NCBI GenBank assembly: GCA_950295325.1
Contig: OX485807.1
Span: 31,589,666 to 31,653,665 of the forward strand
Length of the DNA stretch: 64,000 nt
Direction of reading: 5' to 3'
Source of the DNA: Polytrichum commune
Lineage: Eukaryota; Streptophyta; Polytrichopsida; Polytrichales; Polytrichaceae
The notes below the pieces were generated by a model. That model was given only the letters and a program-made list of their open reading frames with translations, searched no databases and was not told the origin of the DNA. This document shows positions 1 to 12,359 of this stretch, piece after piece. Made by a program: the position numbers and the translations under genes. The stretch's first letter is position 1. Each line of letters begins with the position of its first letter.

Positions 1-1434
1 TAACCCAATGAGACAATGCTTGATTTGATCCAATAGTAATAATGGTCTGTGGAGTTCACAGTAGAGTTCAATATACCTTTGTATATATATTTGAGTGACA
101 AATGGCAAGGCTTGTTGTCAAGAGTGGACACCAAAAAAACACATGATACGTTGAGATGGAATTATGTGTTGAATACATAAATATCATTCTAGGTAGTTCC
201 ATAGTTAACACAGTTGGGAAGGCCTATTGAATCACCTACAAAAGACAGAGATTGAATTTTCTTATGGACCTCTTCTAAATGTTTGCATCTCAACTCTAAT
301 CATGAAACCAGGAAATGGCAATCTTTGTGACTTGCAGTTGCTCACTGGATGAGAAACTTCCGGATCCAATCCAACGGTCAGAATTGTCCGTACAGTGAGA
401 AGTGCCCACAATAGGCTCACATACCTTATGGAAAGGTATGTCCCATGCAGACCTTTTCTATGACAAGTATTTTCACAGGAGAGATCAGTGAGAAGAGAAA
501 ACATCAAAATACACTCACCACTGACTCCGAATTGGATTTGGAGTACCGGTAGCTTAGTAAGTTCGGTTCTGGAAGAACATGGTGACTGGGGCTACCAGGA
601 TCCACCACTTTTTTTTTTAATGAACACATTCATTCAATAATTGAAAAATATTCAAATGAGGGCACATGCTTTCCGAACCTAGGCTGCAAGCTCCAACAGA
701 ATCTCATAAAGCGTGGGAAAAAGGGAGCAGGAAGCTTATCATCGCCACACATCACTTTCTGACAAATAGATTCTCAAGCTTACCTGCCACCTCTTGAAAA
801 CCTAATAATTAAGAGTGGAAACAGCCAACCGAGACTGTAGACACATCGAAGTCATATTTTGGACTTGGATTCACTTACTCCGGACAAGTCATCACATGAG
901 GTAGAGTCAGGGTTCGGAGGATACATAGTCTTGATGATGATGATGATGATGATGATGTGGGACCGGAGCTTCCTTCCATGAGTGGTCCGGATTGGCATGG
1001 GTAGACTCTTCATCACATTATTCACTTCACACGTCGATTCTTAACATGTCTGCCTAATCCTCCCCGATTGCTCACATTCCATGAACAGAAATTCTGTAAT
1101 CCCGCCGAGTCGGAAGTTTGCAGATGACGAAGAGTAAAAGCACTCCCATGTCAAATTTGGACTTGAAAGATCATTAGCACAAAGCATGTGGAATGTCTTG
1201 TTTGTTTCCGGGATTTTGCCAAGAGAAAGTGCAGATTTCGAGTGTTGGGCCTGTATTAGGTCTTGGTAGAAAGCTCAAGAGGGTTTGTTTGTTCGGTTAG
1301 CTGATGATCTTCATCTTGGATCTGAGATCAAACTGCACAATGTTCTAGTTTGTCTTGTACAACATTGCGGAGTGTTTACAATTTAAGTGGAGAACAATTG
1401 GGTTACACCTCACCCTTGCTTGTTGTGGTGAGCT
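1..1434. other. Upstream region without a recognised gene
   Basis: I see no coding exon here. Positions about 70-380 hold a minus-oriented copy of a roughly 300-bp dispersed repeat that recurs near 4.1, 32.2, 32.8, 37.5 and 40.7 kb. Positions 932-958 are a short GAT/ATG trinucleotide tract. The last few hundred bases presumably contain the promoter and leader of the BASS4-like gene, but no TATA box or other site stands out. Confidence 0.5.
70..380 (-). repeat. Dispersed repeat family R, copy 1
   Basis: The reverse complement matches segments at 37370-37640 and 40630-40880, sharing in order a TCACAAAGATT block, GTTGAGATGCAAA, a CTTCCCAACT-type block and an ACATGTG block. Further copies are at 4060-4380 (inside an intron of the BASS4-like gene), 32140-32300 and 32730-32900. 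No coding capacity or termini are evident, so this is an unclassified interspersed repeat. Confidence 0.5.
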
Positions 1435-4400
1435 ATGGCGTTCTTCACCATGACGCTTCAACGCGCCGCCTTGCTAACTTCGTCGTCTTCTTTATATTCT
1501 TCCCATCGTCTTCCTTGTTATTGTTCCTTGACCAAGACAACAATTCGGAGGAATGCTGCCTGGAAGCAATCGGGAGCTTCATACCTCAAGAGTTTTGATG
1601 CGAAGATTCCAATTTTTTTGTCAACTAACAGCTCCGGTGCTCAACCGCGAGCTCTCCAGGTACATCATCAATTTTATCTTCGGAAACAATGTGGGTCATC
1701 AAGTTGTACATGCAGATGTTCCTGTTTTACGTCAATGTCACGGGTGAATGTCATTGTTTCATTTTCTTGAGAATGTATGACGCTTCGCATAGAAATCGGT
1801 CACTTTACCCATTTCTTAGAGTCTTCACAAACTAACCTGAAGAGAAGGCTGACCTCATAGAGCTGATGTTTGATTGAGGACATTGTTTAACAAAATGTGA
1901 GTAAGTTAGGTAGTCATGCCCCTTAAGTGTTTTGACCTTGATTTCAGCCAAGACATTTGTGACTTAATTTCCGTAGCATTGTAATGGTCACTACTTATTT
2001 GTGATTATGCCTACTTTCAAAACTGCTGAAGTCGTGGGAAGAAGTACCTTAGATTTGATCCCTACATGTGTGGAAGCTTTGTTCTGGTGCCCACATTTTT
2101 ATCCTACAACTGAGGATTTTTTGGTTTCGAAGAGTTCAAGGAAAGACTATGTTTTGGTGTACGCAGGGGCCTTTGAAGGTAACTTCTGGGGACGATGTTC
2201 AAGTGGATCATTTGGAAGCTACCACTAAGTGGATCGCGGACTTTGCAGTTGCAAATTTCCTACCCATTGGTCAGCAGTTCTCATCCTGACAGAGAATTAA
2301 GCTATTTGCCTAATTTCTGGTTTCAGTTGGCAAATATATCTAATGCAATTAATAGGGTGCCGCCACAAATGGTGACAACACACAATAGATTAAACAAAGA
2401 GATGAGAATTTTTAGGCAGCTTTGTAATGTGGAAGATCTTCTTCAGGTCCTAAGGTACTCCTAAATTCACCAATAGGTTTTTGGAATGGTGGGTTCTGGG
2501 TGCTGAAACTTGAGCAGTTTGGTCATCAGTGTAAACCTCTGAATAGATATTGAAGGGGATATATCATGCTTCTAAGATGCAAACTCATCTTCAACTAAAT
2601 TTTTCTTGTCAATATCTTGATTAACTGATAGTGGTTTTCGGGTAATGCGGGGTAGCCCTTATCACTGGAGTGCTTATTGGATTAGCATACCCACGCCCTG
2701 GGCAGATTATGCAGCAGTGGGGTGTTTCCAGATGGACCACATCTGCCATTTTTGTTATTTCTGGTGAGCTTAATTTTATTTATGTTCACATCAATCTGAT
2801 TCTGTGCAATTCAAGGACTAAACTTAAAAATCTGCTGGCTTGTTAGATATATTTGTGCCACTATCGGAATGTTTCATGGAAGCATATGTGCGTGCACTTG
2901 TGCTTTACAGTCTGACAAAGATATGAGACCATTCCTTGAGACTAAATATGAATCTGCATGAATAATTGTGGAGTGCAGGGTTGACCCTGAAGACCGGAGA
3001 TATTGTTAAAGCGGCCAAAGCATGGCCTGCTGCTTTATTTGGCGTGGTAGGAATATAAACTTGGTAGAGCAGTGTCTATTTGAAATACAAATCTGTATAT
3101 GTATGGGCGCAGTGTGCAAAGAGATTTTCATAACAATTATGTAGCAAAAAATTGCAACTTTCTTAGTGTTGAATGCTATCTTTATACATCTGGAAGTCGA
3201 ATTTACTGGCTGTTCTTATACATACAAGTTTGTGTATGTGGTAAATTCAGGTGTCGATTCTATTCATCACACCATTGGCTGCAATCCCAGTATTGCAACT
3301 ACAATTATCTCCTCGAGAGCTTGTCACAGGTATGCTTACATACATATTGTAAACCCTCAGGCTTCAGTTCAATGATTATGATCCACTTTGATCTGTGTAC
3401 TTGATGACTTTGAGGTCGTTTTTTAGGTTTAGTGATCCTTGTACGTTGTGATATTTGGGGTAAGCATTTGACATGGGTTTGACAAGGGCAGTGCAGGACT
3501 TGCAATCTTCTGTTGTGTACCCACCACTCTCTCTAGTGGCATATCTCTAACTCAGGTATGACATAAGGTTTCCCTCATATTTATATTTTAAATTGTTTTC
3601 CAACCATCATCAATCTCCTCTGAGGACGGTTGAGCCTTAATCTGATTGTTGTGTGGATGGTTGGGCAGCTGGTGGGAGCAAATACGGCATTGGCCTTAGC
3701 TTTGACCATCACTTCAAATCTTCTCGGAATTTTGACTGTGAGTACTTTTTAAAGTGGCAAACTTGAATTAACAATGGTGAAATTTCTCTTCAGGCTGTAA
3801 TGGTCATGCCAAGGATTTTTCTGACGTGCCCATTTCTGAGTGAAAATGTGGAGGCACATTAGCACCCATAATCAATAACCCTAGCCATGGCGTGACCACT
3901 ACTATTCTATTAAGGTGGATGGGTCTTAAATGGATACTTTATCTGACTAGCCAACTTATCCCAAGATATGAAACATGTGATAATAAGTACGAGATGGTCA
4001 GCAAATTGAAATCAAGGCTGGAGCCACTTTCCTCATAATTTTTGGAGCTCATATGAATATACAACTCTTACAGTTCATTATCCAAGTGAAGATTCTTGTG
4101 CTCATTAAATGGTCATATAGGTCCCCTCAATTATGTTGACTATTGCTTTGCTTCCCCCGCACTCTTTTCAACAGGATTGAAAAAATAAGAAGACATTATA
4201 TATCAATGTAACTTACATACATAAGTTACGGCTGCTATTTAGCTCTGCCTCGATGTCGACTTGGTATTCTCCGCAAACCTTTAACTCCTCAAATACAATA
4301 AAATGGTTATCATACTTTGAGCATGCAGTCCAATCTCTTGTAAACACATGTCTTTTTGGTATCTGTTCTTAGAGCCAGCACAAATCATACCACTAAAATA

Positions 4401-7400
4401 TAAGGATGTAACGTAAGGGTTTTCTACTTTACTGCATTAAAATCACATTCAAAGCTTCATCACGTTGGGACATCTTGATTTTGCCACAGAACTTGAAGGT
4501 TTGCTTTTCTGGAGTTTTTGCAGATGCCTTACATTTTGTCTACTTTGGTGGGCCGTACTGTTGGGGTTTCACTTCCAGCAGGGCCTCTTTTGAAAGCCTT
4601 GGTGGAGACCTTACTTGTACCACTTCTACTTGGCAAAGTAAGAATGACTTTCAGGAATAATCCAGTATGCTTTAGCCCAGGTGTAGATTTCAGGAAATAA
4701 CAATACACGTAGATGCGAAAGGCAAAAACTTGTAGTAAGAGTCAATCAACTGTAAGAGTTCCTCAGGCGATTGTGTATTCAGTCAGTATTGTTATTATGG
4801 TGTGGAAAATGCTAAGACTTTACGTGGTTGGTGTGTGCACAGCTGATTCGAGAATTATCAGGTTAGCAGGACCTTTTATAACCTCATGATTTAATATAGG
4901 CAAAATTATGAATGGCCATTTGTTACTGAACAAGAGCGAAATCCAGAGTTCAAGCTAAAACAGTTTTGGGGAGATTTGCTTTTTTAGGACCATTTCAATG
5001 TGAAGCAGAGGAAACATTTTCCTTCTGCACATGGGGAAAGTCCACTTTATAATTCTCGGTGCTTAATTTTTATCCTTGACATGTGCACTTGGATTTAGTG
5101 TAATGCTGAATTTCTGTGAATTTGCAGGGTGGGGGAGCTTTCTAGACCAGAGAAAGAAGAATTTGTCCATTTTAACCAGCTCCCTCCTTAGTCTGGTATG
5201 TGATAAGTTACCATTGGGTTGAATCTTTATAGGTTACTTCGAGTTGAGCATGATGCACAAGAATAATTGCAATGGTAGTACATTCTTTATCGCTATTGCA
5301 GGGATTGTTCAGATTACAAAAGCTTTCTACAGGTTCCATGGATGCAAACAAGTTGTTCAAGAGAGATGTTACTACAAATTGAGCCAAGCCAAATATTAAC
5401 TGCTGTTGCCTGTGGCATGTAAGTGTCAAACTTCTTCTCACATTCTTCACTCAATCCCTTCAATGCATGCACTGTGCGGAGGTGTGGGCCTGCGTTCTGT
5501 TATACAATGAAGTTTTAGGTTAGATCACTATCAAGATAGTTTTCTCATCTATCAGAATTGCATATATTGACGAAGGCAGATGTGTCAGCACATGACAATC
5601 TTCATCTACTCGTCATTGTCTTCATAAATTTTTGGATACCACCAAAAGACCTTCTGCAGATAAGGAATGATTTGGTTATGTCTGGTCAAAAACTTCTACA
5701 TGTCATCACGTGATTGGCTGGAACCTTCTAAAAGATGACATGGAAATTTGAATATGTTGCAGATGCATACATGCAGTCTATCTGGCATGGAATTCTGCAG
5801 TGATGTGGTACTTACCTGCGTACTGGGGAAATGAAGGGGGTGATCAAGTTTCGGCAGCACGTGCTGTAATTCTAGTGGCAAGCCAGGTGCATTCTGCAGT
5901 GTTCCCTGCTGTGAATCAAGTCTATCTTTTTCTTCTCTGAATGCTAAGGAAGACGACACCTCAAAACTTTATACGGGAAAATGTTGGGCAAAATCTGTTG
6001 AGATCCAAGTGCTGATGAGTCCAACCGGTTCCATGTTGATATCTTTTGGTTTTCCTATTTAGGTGGATTCTGTAGATTCCTAAAAAATGATCGCAATTTG
6101 CCCAAAGTCTTGAACTTGAATCGGTCATTTCTCAAACACAACCGGCCACCTGTAACTAGCAGTCAGATCTCCCCGTTCGTAACCTCAAAGTGTGTGCTTT
6201 GGATGTAGAAAACTCTGCCGGTTCTTGTAGCAGTGGTGGCAAGACTTGGAGGTGGATTTGGTGAAGCAGGCTTGTTAGTGCTGCCTTGCATAGCTACTCA
6301 TCTCACTCAGGTTGGTCCCCTGCTTTGTCTCATTTTACCTTAATGCCATCTTTATCCCCAGCTTTGTTCTTCAACCCTTTGTTCTTCAAGGCCTGAGGGG
6401 TAAAGATCTCTCTAAGATATGGTATTAAATTATACCTTGGAGGGCTTCTTGAGAATTATCACAGAAGAGAAGTTATGAGGCACCGTCAAAGGTGTAAATT
6501 CACACCCATATAAAGTTGGGGCTTGGTGTTTATCCAATTTTCTTTTATTTACAAGGCATTCTTAAGTAGCATGTGCAGGTTTCAATGCAAATGGAATTAT
6601 TCTTATGTAATTTAGATAATGTACGAATGATTCCATTGAAGACTCACCTCTCGAAGTTTGGTAGTTGGAGGAAGGTTTTGTGTCTGAAGATGGCCCACAA
6701 TGAGGTGTTGACTAATGAGCTTGAATGGCACGACATTCATGCATGTACTCAAGGACCTTGATCCTAGAGTAGAAAGTGAACGTCCTTACACATGCTTCTG
6801 AATGCTATGTAGTGTGAGGTATGTAGGGTAGACGGATGCAATCTGGATGCAATTTTAAGCTCTTTTTGTTGAGAAGTGATTGGCCAAGAGTGAGAACTGT
6901 TACCCGATTAATCAACCTTCTAACCATGATCTTCTATGACTTTGATGAGGAGGTCATATTCTCGCATTTCTTTTCAAGAAACACAAGAATTGTGGTTTTT
7001 AGGTGTAGACTGGTTGGTCTGGCAATTATCTCAACACGTGAAGCATATTCTTCTATGAATGAGAAATCATGTAGATTGAACTGCCTGGATTTTCAGTTGA
7101 CATCAGTTAGGGTGGGTTTAATCTATGATCCAAGACCAAAGGAACTCCAATATCGAGCAATCCTCTTGGTTGTGATCAAAACTTCGGACCCAAGGAGTTT
7201 ACACTACACTCCAGGTCCAAGGTATGAAGAAAATGAAGCGGCGCTAACATGGCATCACTTTGCCAAGTCTTGTTGGTTCTGAGTGAAAAAATACTCCCCA
7301 TTTGAGAAACTGATGTCCAAGCTTTGGGTCTAATCTTGGGTTTGGAGATCCATTGAAGAATTTTGGATCTCAAGTTTCTTGGACCAAGACCCAAATTTTA

Positions 7401-7608
7401 ATCCACCCTTTATGTGATCTTCGTGGGTATACACTTTTTTAATTTTTTGGCTGACCTTGGGAGGATTGAATCGCCTTTGATCAAAAAATTGGTTGACCAA
7501 TAATTGTCTGGTGTGTGCTTATTGTGCGTGTTGCAGATAATGGTGGACTCGATGCTGGTCAGTTTCTGGCTCAACTCTGACAAGAGCAGGAAGATTTCAA
7601 CAGCCTGA
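1435..7608 (+). CDS. BASS4: BASS4-like chloroplast sodium/metabolite cotransporter
   Basis: Fourteen exons can be joined at GT-AG sites in consistent phase: 1435-1659, 2327-2423, 2656-2763, 2979-3046, 3251-3329, 3497-3555, 3669-3737, 4524-4637, 4843-4861, 5128-5195, 5333-5418, 5763-5886, 6209-6310 and 7537-7608. They give 429 residues, close to the roughly 436 I recall for Arabidopsis BASS4. Residues 1-75 are Ser/Arg-rich and look like a transit peptide. The rest is a chain of hydrophobic segments with family landmarks: SGLTLKTGDI, RELVTGLAIFCCVPTTLSSG (about 187-207), GANTALALALTITSNLLGILT, VAVVARLGGGFGEAGLLVLP and a C-terminal IMVDSMLVSFWL. BASS4 proteins are bile-acid:Na+ symporter relatives predicted to sit in the plastid envelope; their substrate is not established. 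The exon 2 donor (GTAATG) is chosen by phase and is the weakest junction. Exon 9 is only 19 nt. Introns contain dispersed repeats. Confidence 0.85.
4060..4380 (+). repeat. Dispersed repeat family R, intronic copy
   Basis: This copy lies in the 3738-4523 intron of the BASS4-like gene. It shares the GTGAAGATTCTTG, TCATATAGGTCCCCTCAA, CAGTCCAATCTCTTGTAA and ACATGTC blocks with the copies at 37.5 and 32.8 kb. Nothing suggests that it disturbs splicing. Confidence 0.45.
7180..7400 (+). repeat. Dispersed repeat family S, copy in last BASS4 intron
   Basis: The segment GGAGTTTACACTA...TTTGAGAAAC...AAGCTTTGGGTC matches the reverse complement of 38560-38780 over about 200 bp with scattered differences. 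It lies in the long final intron (6311-7536) of the BASS4-like gene. The open frames crossing it are not conserved between copies. Confidence 0.5.
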
Positions 7609-8615
7609 CTGTCTTCACAACATTGGAAGAGCAGCAAATAAATTATTTAACACAGTACTGAGCATTCTTGTGCACTTTAATCTCTTGGCATAAAACAAAA
7701 ACAAAAACAGCACAGATAGATAGGTCAAATTATTTTCTACAATGGATTTGCCCCATCATTTAAAAGAAGGATGAAGCCATTTTCATCTCTTCTGCTCTTG
7801 GAAGTCCTGAAATACACAAGCTACAAACACTCTCTTCACTTTGAGTACAACACGTAGCTCTCAATTCATAGCGTATTTCTTAACGTCATAGGCTCATCTA
7901 CAGTAGTTTTGAAATGATATCTGAGAAGTGGCCCTTGTTGGAGAAGATTATTGGGAGCTCTAAGTAGAACATGGAAGTTGAAGAGGCTGGATTGGAAGGT
8001 GAAATGGCCTTCCTTTCATGAGGTGAGGCCCCCTTCTAAGATACTGCAACTCTCTTCAAAACTTGTATTTATATATGTCTATCTATTGATCGTAATGGTT
8101 GTGGTAATTGGAAGGACTGCACATTCTGGCAAATCAAAATTTAAACACTCATTGTATGCTCACTCAGAGAAGGGTTCAAAGTCTTGTATTGTTTGCGACT
8201 TTGCATAAGGTAGGTTCTCTTATTAGTGTTGAAATATAAGATGCACATCGTGGCACTAAGACTCACTAGGTCATTGTTTTTTGAAAATCACCACGTGTTT
8301 ATTCTTGCCCCTTGGCCATATTATTCTCTTTCTTGAAGTGAGTGAGCATGAGGCCTAGCAATGTTATGGGCCCTTAAGGTGTATGAAAATCAACAAGAAG
8401 TCAAGCTAAAAGAACCTCATTTGTGACTACCCCTCACTTGTTGCTTATAATATCTTACATGGAGATACTTGAATTGGTTGAAATGTTTTGAGTTACTCTA
8501 CACCTACACGTCCTAAAAATCTATACAATTGGATTGGGCATTCAATTACTAGATGTGGGGACAAAAATCGCTAAAGTTTAGCTTTTGACATCAGGGCTTT
8601 CAAGATCATTTTGAA
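7609..8615. other. Region 3' of BASS4-like gene, no gene recognised
   Basis: The first part should be the 3' untranslated region of the BASS4-like gene. The remainder is AT-rich, with only short unconserved open frames. I see no RNA gene or mobile element before the SINE at about 8620. Confidence 0.4.
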
Positions 8616-8619
8616 CAAG

Positions 8620-8760
8620 CCACGATCCAAGATGACTTTAAACTATTGGGTGATAGTGGAGAGGCACCCATTGCCGAATGGAGTGGTTGGCGGTTCGATT
8701 CCTGCTGTGAAATCTTCTCTCTACTTGACGGGAAAAAAACTAGGTAGGTAGGTAGGAAGC
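8620..8760 (+). mobile_element. tRNA-derived SINE, copy 1
   Basis: The body holds a TAGTGGAGAGG block that fits a pol III A box and, about 45 nt downstream, GGTTCGATTCC, a near-perfect B box. The 3' segment GAAATCTTCTCTCTACTTGA is shared with the copies at 18938 and 19181, which also share the start GATGA..TAGTGGAGAGG. Ends and target duplication are not clear for this copy; it runs into GTAG repeats near 8740. Confidence 0.7.
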
Positions 8761-10079
8761 CAAGAGCCCACCGACCGCATGATAGGCAGTAAACCCTGCC
8801 CTATACCAAGAGGATTTTTGAGCAAGGTAGGGCCAACGGGCTCAAATTCACATTGGATTGCCCGACGTTTGTTATTTGTTTCGAACAAGCCAATGGGTAG
8901 GCATTTTAGGGGTCAAGAGTGGGAGCCAACTTTTGTACCATTCTAATTCCTTCACATGGAGCCTCTTCTACAATAAGTTTAATATTACAAAACAATATTT
9001 ACTTGTAACACTTGGAACCCTTGTAGATTACATTTTGTCTATCACAAAATGGTTCTTGGTTAATGTAGATATTCACTAATTAATAATAAACATTAACACG
9101 TGCAAAGTTTGTGGAAGGTGTTAAAGGTCAAATAATTATCAATGATGATTGTTAATAGTACATGTAAATGATTGTAATAGATGTAAATGAAGGCAATTTG
9201 AAAAGTAAGTGAGGAAGATGTGAAAGGACAATATTTTATAAAGGATCAGTCACCTAGTAATACACATACATGATTGAAATGGATGTGAGAAGATGGGTTT
9301 GAAAGGTAAGACGATGTGGGAGTTTTGAAATGTTTGAATATTCTAAATATTGCCATATGTCTAAATCTAAGACACAGACAACTTCCATGGGAGTCCTTTG
9401 AAATCTTCTAATATTGTAGAATGTTAAAAAGAAAGATGTGATAGGATTACATAACATTATTTAGCTAAGTTTGTGCGCTAAGTGGGACCAAGATTAAGCT
9501 AGAGTTTGCTTATTTTCATAATAGATTGTTACATTGACAAATTTAGACTTAAAAACTTGGGTGAAACAATGTATTAATATTATTAGAATGCAACGGTTGA
9601 TAGCAAGTGAATAATGTTATGTGCTTTGATTATGTTTTGAGCGCACTTCTAAATCCATATGGATGAAACAAAACAACGAATGTGTATGCATAAACAAATG
9701 GATGAGAAACAAAGAAACAATATCTCCCCCTACGTTAAAGTGGAAGTCTGGCCAGTTGATGCAACGAGAATCAAGACTTCTCATCCATGCCTCGCCTGGG
9801 AATATCTGTTACCCAGGGGGCACGCGCTATCCACACACCCGTATACCGGAAACATATCCAACACCGTCCGATTCCACAAACCCACGGCCACGATCGCGCG
9901 CAAGGATGCACGCCATAGCCACACAGCCCGACCGCCATAGCTATCCCCTTTTTCAATCCCTAGCCAGATTGCCCAAAGCACTCCCCAATCCTGACAACAA
10001 ATTGGTGGACATTCAACTGCAGTACCAGAATCGTTACAGGAACTTGAGAATTGTCTCAATTTGTGTTGAAATAGCCTGA
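8761..10079. other. Intergenic, AT-rich then GC-rich, no gene recognised
   Basis: Positions 8761-9650 are AT-rich without a recognisable feature. From about 9730 to 9960 the composition becomes C-rich with many CpG steps, and open frames occur on both strands. None resembles a known protein. This is best read as the upstream control region of SUFB. Confidence 0.4.
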
Positions 10080-10285
10080 ATTTTGCAAGTTAGAACAAGC
10101 AAGCAATCTCAGCAACAAGCAAGCAAGCAATCTCAACAACAAGCAACCTCGGGAGCAAGCTTTGGAAGCGTCCGAATTAGCAGGATTTTGTGGAAGAATC
10201 GTTTTTGCGAAGGAAGAAGCGGTGGGGTTTGAAGCAGGGGTGGAGGTTGGAGTTTGAGGTTTGGGGTTAGGATTTGGGGGAAGAG
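10080..10285 (+). promoter_or_regulatory. Probable SUFB leader with CAAGCAAG repeats
   Basis: Directly upstream of the SUFB start lies a stretch with repeated CAAGCAAGCAATCTCA-like units (about 10097-10150) followed by a G-rich purine tract. Its position suggests 5' untranslated sequence. No TATA box is evident, which is common for plant housekeeping genes. Confidence 0.35.
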
Positions 10286-12359
10286 ATGGCGATGGTGTTG
10301 GAGGCGGGGATGGGGGTGGGGGCGATGGCGAGCAGGCATTCTGCTACGGCGTCACCCTCCTCAAGCTCGCCGTGCATGGTAGGCATGAAGGTGAATGCGA
10401 AGGGTATGCGAGGGGCCATGGTGAAGAAGCATGGGATGGGGTTAGTGCGGTGCGACATGGCAGAAGAGGGAGCATCAGCGGTGATGGAGAGGGCAAACAT
10501 GAAGGAGAAGGCTCCAAGTAGCGATGACACCATACAGCAGTTTCTGAAACGGGATTACAAGTATGGGTTTGTGAGCGACATTGAATCCGTGTCCATTCCC
10601 AAGGGTTTATCAGAGGAGACAGTCCGGCTTATCTCAGCCAAGAAGAAGGAGCCGGACTGGATGTTGCAATTTCGGTTGAATGCGTACCGGCAGTGGTTGA
10701 AGATGAAGGAGCCCATGTGGAGTGATAATCATTACCCGGCCATTGATTTCCAGGACATGTGCTATTACACGGAACCCAAGCAGAAGGAAAAGAAGCAGAG
10801 CTTGGATGAGGTTGATCCGGACCTTTTGGAGACTTTTGCTAAGCTTGGAATTCCTCTGAGTGAGCAGAAACGTTTGACTAATGTGGCAGTGGATGCTGTG
10901 TTTGATAGTGTTTCCATTGCAACCACCCATAGGAAAACTTTGATGGCTGCAGGAGTGATTTTCTGCTCCATCTCTGAAGCCATCCACGATTATCCTGAGC
11001 TTGTGAAGAAATATCTTGGGAAGGTGGTGCCTGTGGCGGATAATTACTATGCTGCTTTGAATTCTGCCGTTTTCAGCGATGGGTCATTCTGTTATGTGCC
11101 CAAGGATACTGTCTCCCCCATGGAGATTTCGACTTACTTTAGAATTAATGCCATGGAGACAGGGCAATTTGAGAGAACCCTAATTGTTTGTGACGATAAT
11201 GCTTTTGTGAGCTACCTGGAAGGATGCACAGCTCCTTCATATGACAAGAACCAGCTACATGCAGCAGTTGTGGAGTTGTACTGTGCTTCCGGTGCGGAGA
11301 TTAAGTATTCAACTGTACAGAATTGGTATGCTGGTGACGAGAATGGTAAAGGTGGAATTTACAATTTCGTCACCAAGAGAGGGTTGTGCGATGGTGCAAA
11401 GTCTAAAATCTCTTGGACTCAAGTGGAAACAGGGTCAGCGATCACTTGGAAATACCCTAGTGTTGTGTTAAAAGGGGATAACTCAATTGGGGAGTTCTAT
11501 TCAGTTGCTCTTACCAACAATAAACAACAAGCAGACACTGGGACAAAAATGATTCATGTGGGCAAGAACACACGTAGTCGGATCGTTTCAAAAGGTATTT
11601 CGGCCGGGAAATCAGTGAATTGCTACAGAGGCCTTGTGCAGGTTTGTTTCTTTACCCACTTGTATTATTTTACCCGTAGGAGCTTACTTTGATGATTGAT
11701 TGAGCTCAAATCATAGCAAGGTAGAAATGCTAGAAGCTGTCATAGTTTGTATTCATATTATATATACATCTATACATTTACATATGTGCCTCTTGATCAT
11801 GAATTTGTTCATATGTTTTGCGAGGTTCTACTGGATCTCAATGGAATTGACATTGGGGGATGAATGAGGCTGGGAGGTAGGATTTTTGTGTTTAGGTGTA
11901 AGACTGAACATCGGGTATCTGAGTGCAGGTTCAACCATCAGCACATAATGCCAGGAATTTCTCGCAGTGTGACTCTATGCTAATTGGAGATCAAGCTGGA
12001 GCAAATACATATCCTTACATCACGGTATGCATCCTTGCATCAATTTTGTTTTGCCTTGATCATCTTCTAATTTTTTTTTAAAGTGCTTGTTGTGTGTCTG
12101 CATTCTCAGATTGAGACTCACAAGTGTTTGGTGTGTTCAGGTGAAGGATCCATCAGCTCGAGTAGAGCATGAAGCAAGTACTTCAAAGATTGGTGAGGAT
12201 CAATTATTTTATTTCCAACAAAGAGGAGTGGATGCAGAGAAGGCAGTTGCAGCTATTATTGGAGGATTTTGCAGGGAAGTATTCAAGGAGCTCCCTCTTG
12301 AGTTTGCTGCTGAGGTGAACCAGTTAATGAGCCTGAAATTGGAGGGCAGCGTTGGTTAA
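10286..12359 (+). CDS. SUFB: SufB, plastid Fe-S cluster scaffold subunit
   Basis: Three exons (10286-11641, 11929-12024, 12141-12359), all phase 0, give 556 residues, the usual length of chloroplast SUFB (ABCI8). I start at ATG 10286; the TTG twelve bases upstream is not a plant start. The first ~90 residues are Ala/Ser/Met-rich with few acids, as expected of a transit peptide. The SufB core follows: [71 protein letters not shown] and CYRGLVQ. Cys466 in SQCDSMLIG and His494-Glu495 in [16 protein letters not shown] correspond to conserved SufB residues that in bacteria act in cluster assembly with SufC and SufD. The product should work in the stroma in the SufBCD complex that builds Fe-S clusters for photosynthetic proteins. 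The gene looks intact. Confidence 0.97.

Noticed and set aside
9659-10079. Overlapping open frames on both strands upstream of SUFB
   Set aside because: GC-rich promoter-like sequence with several competing frames and no recognisable domain.
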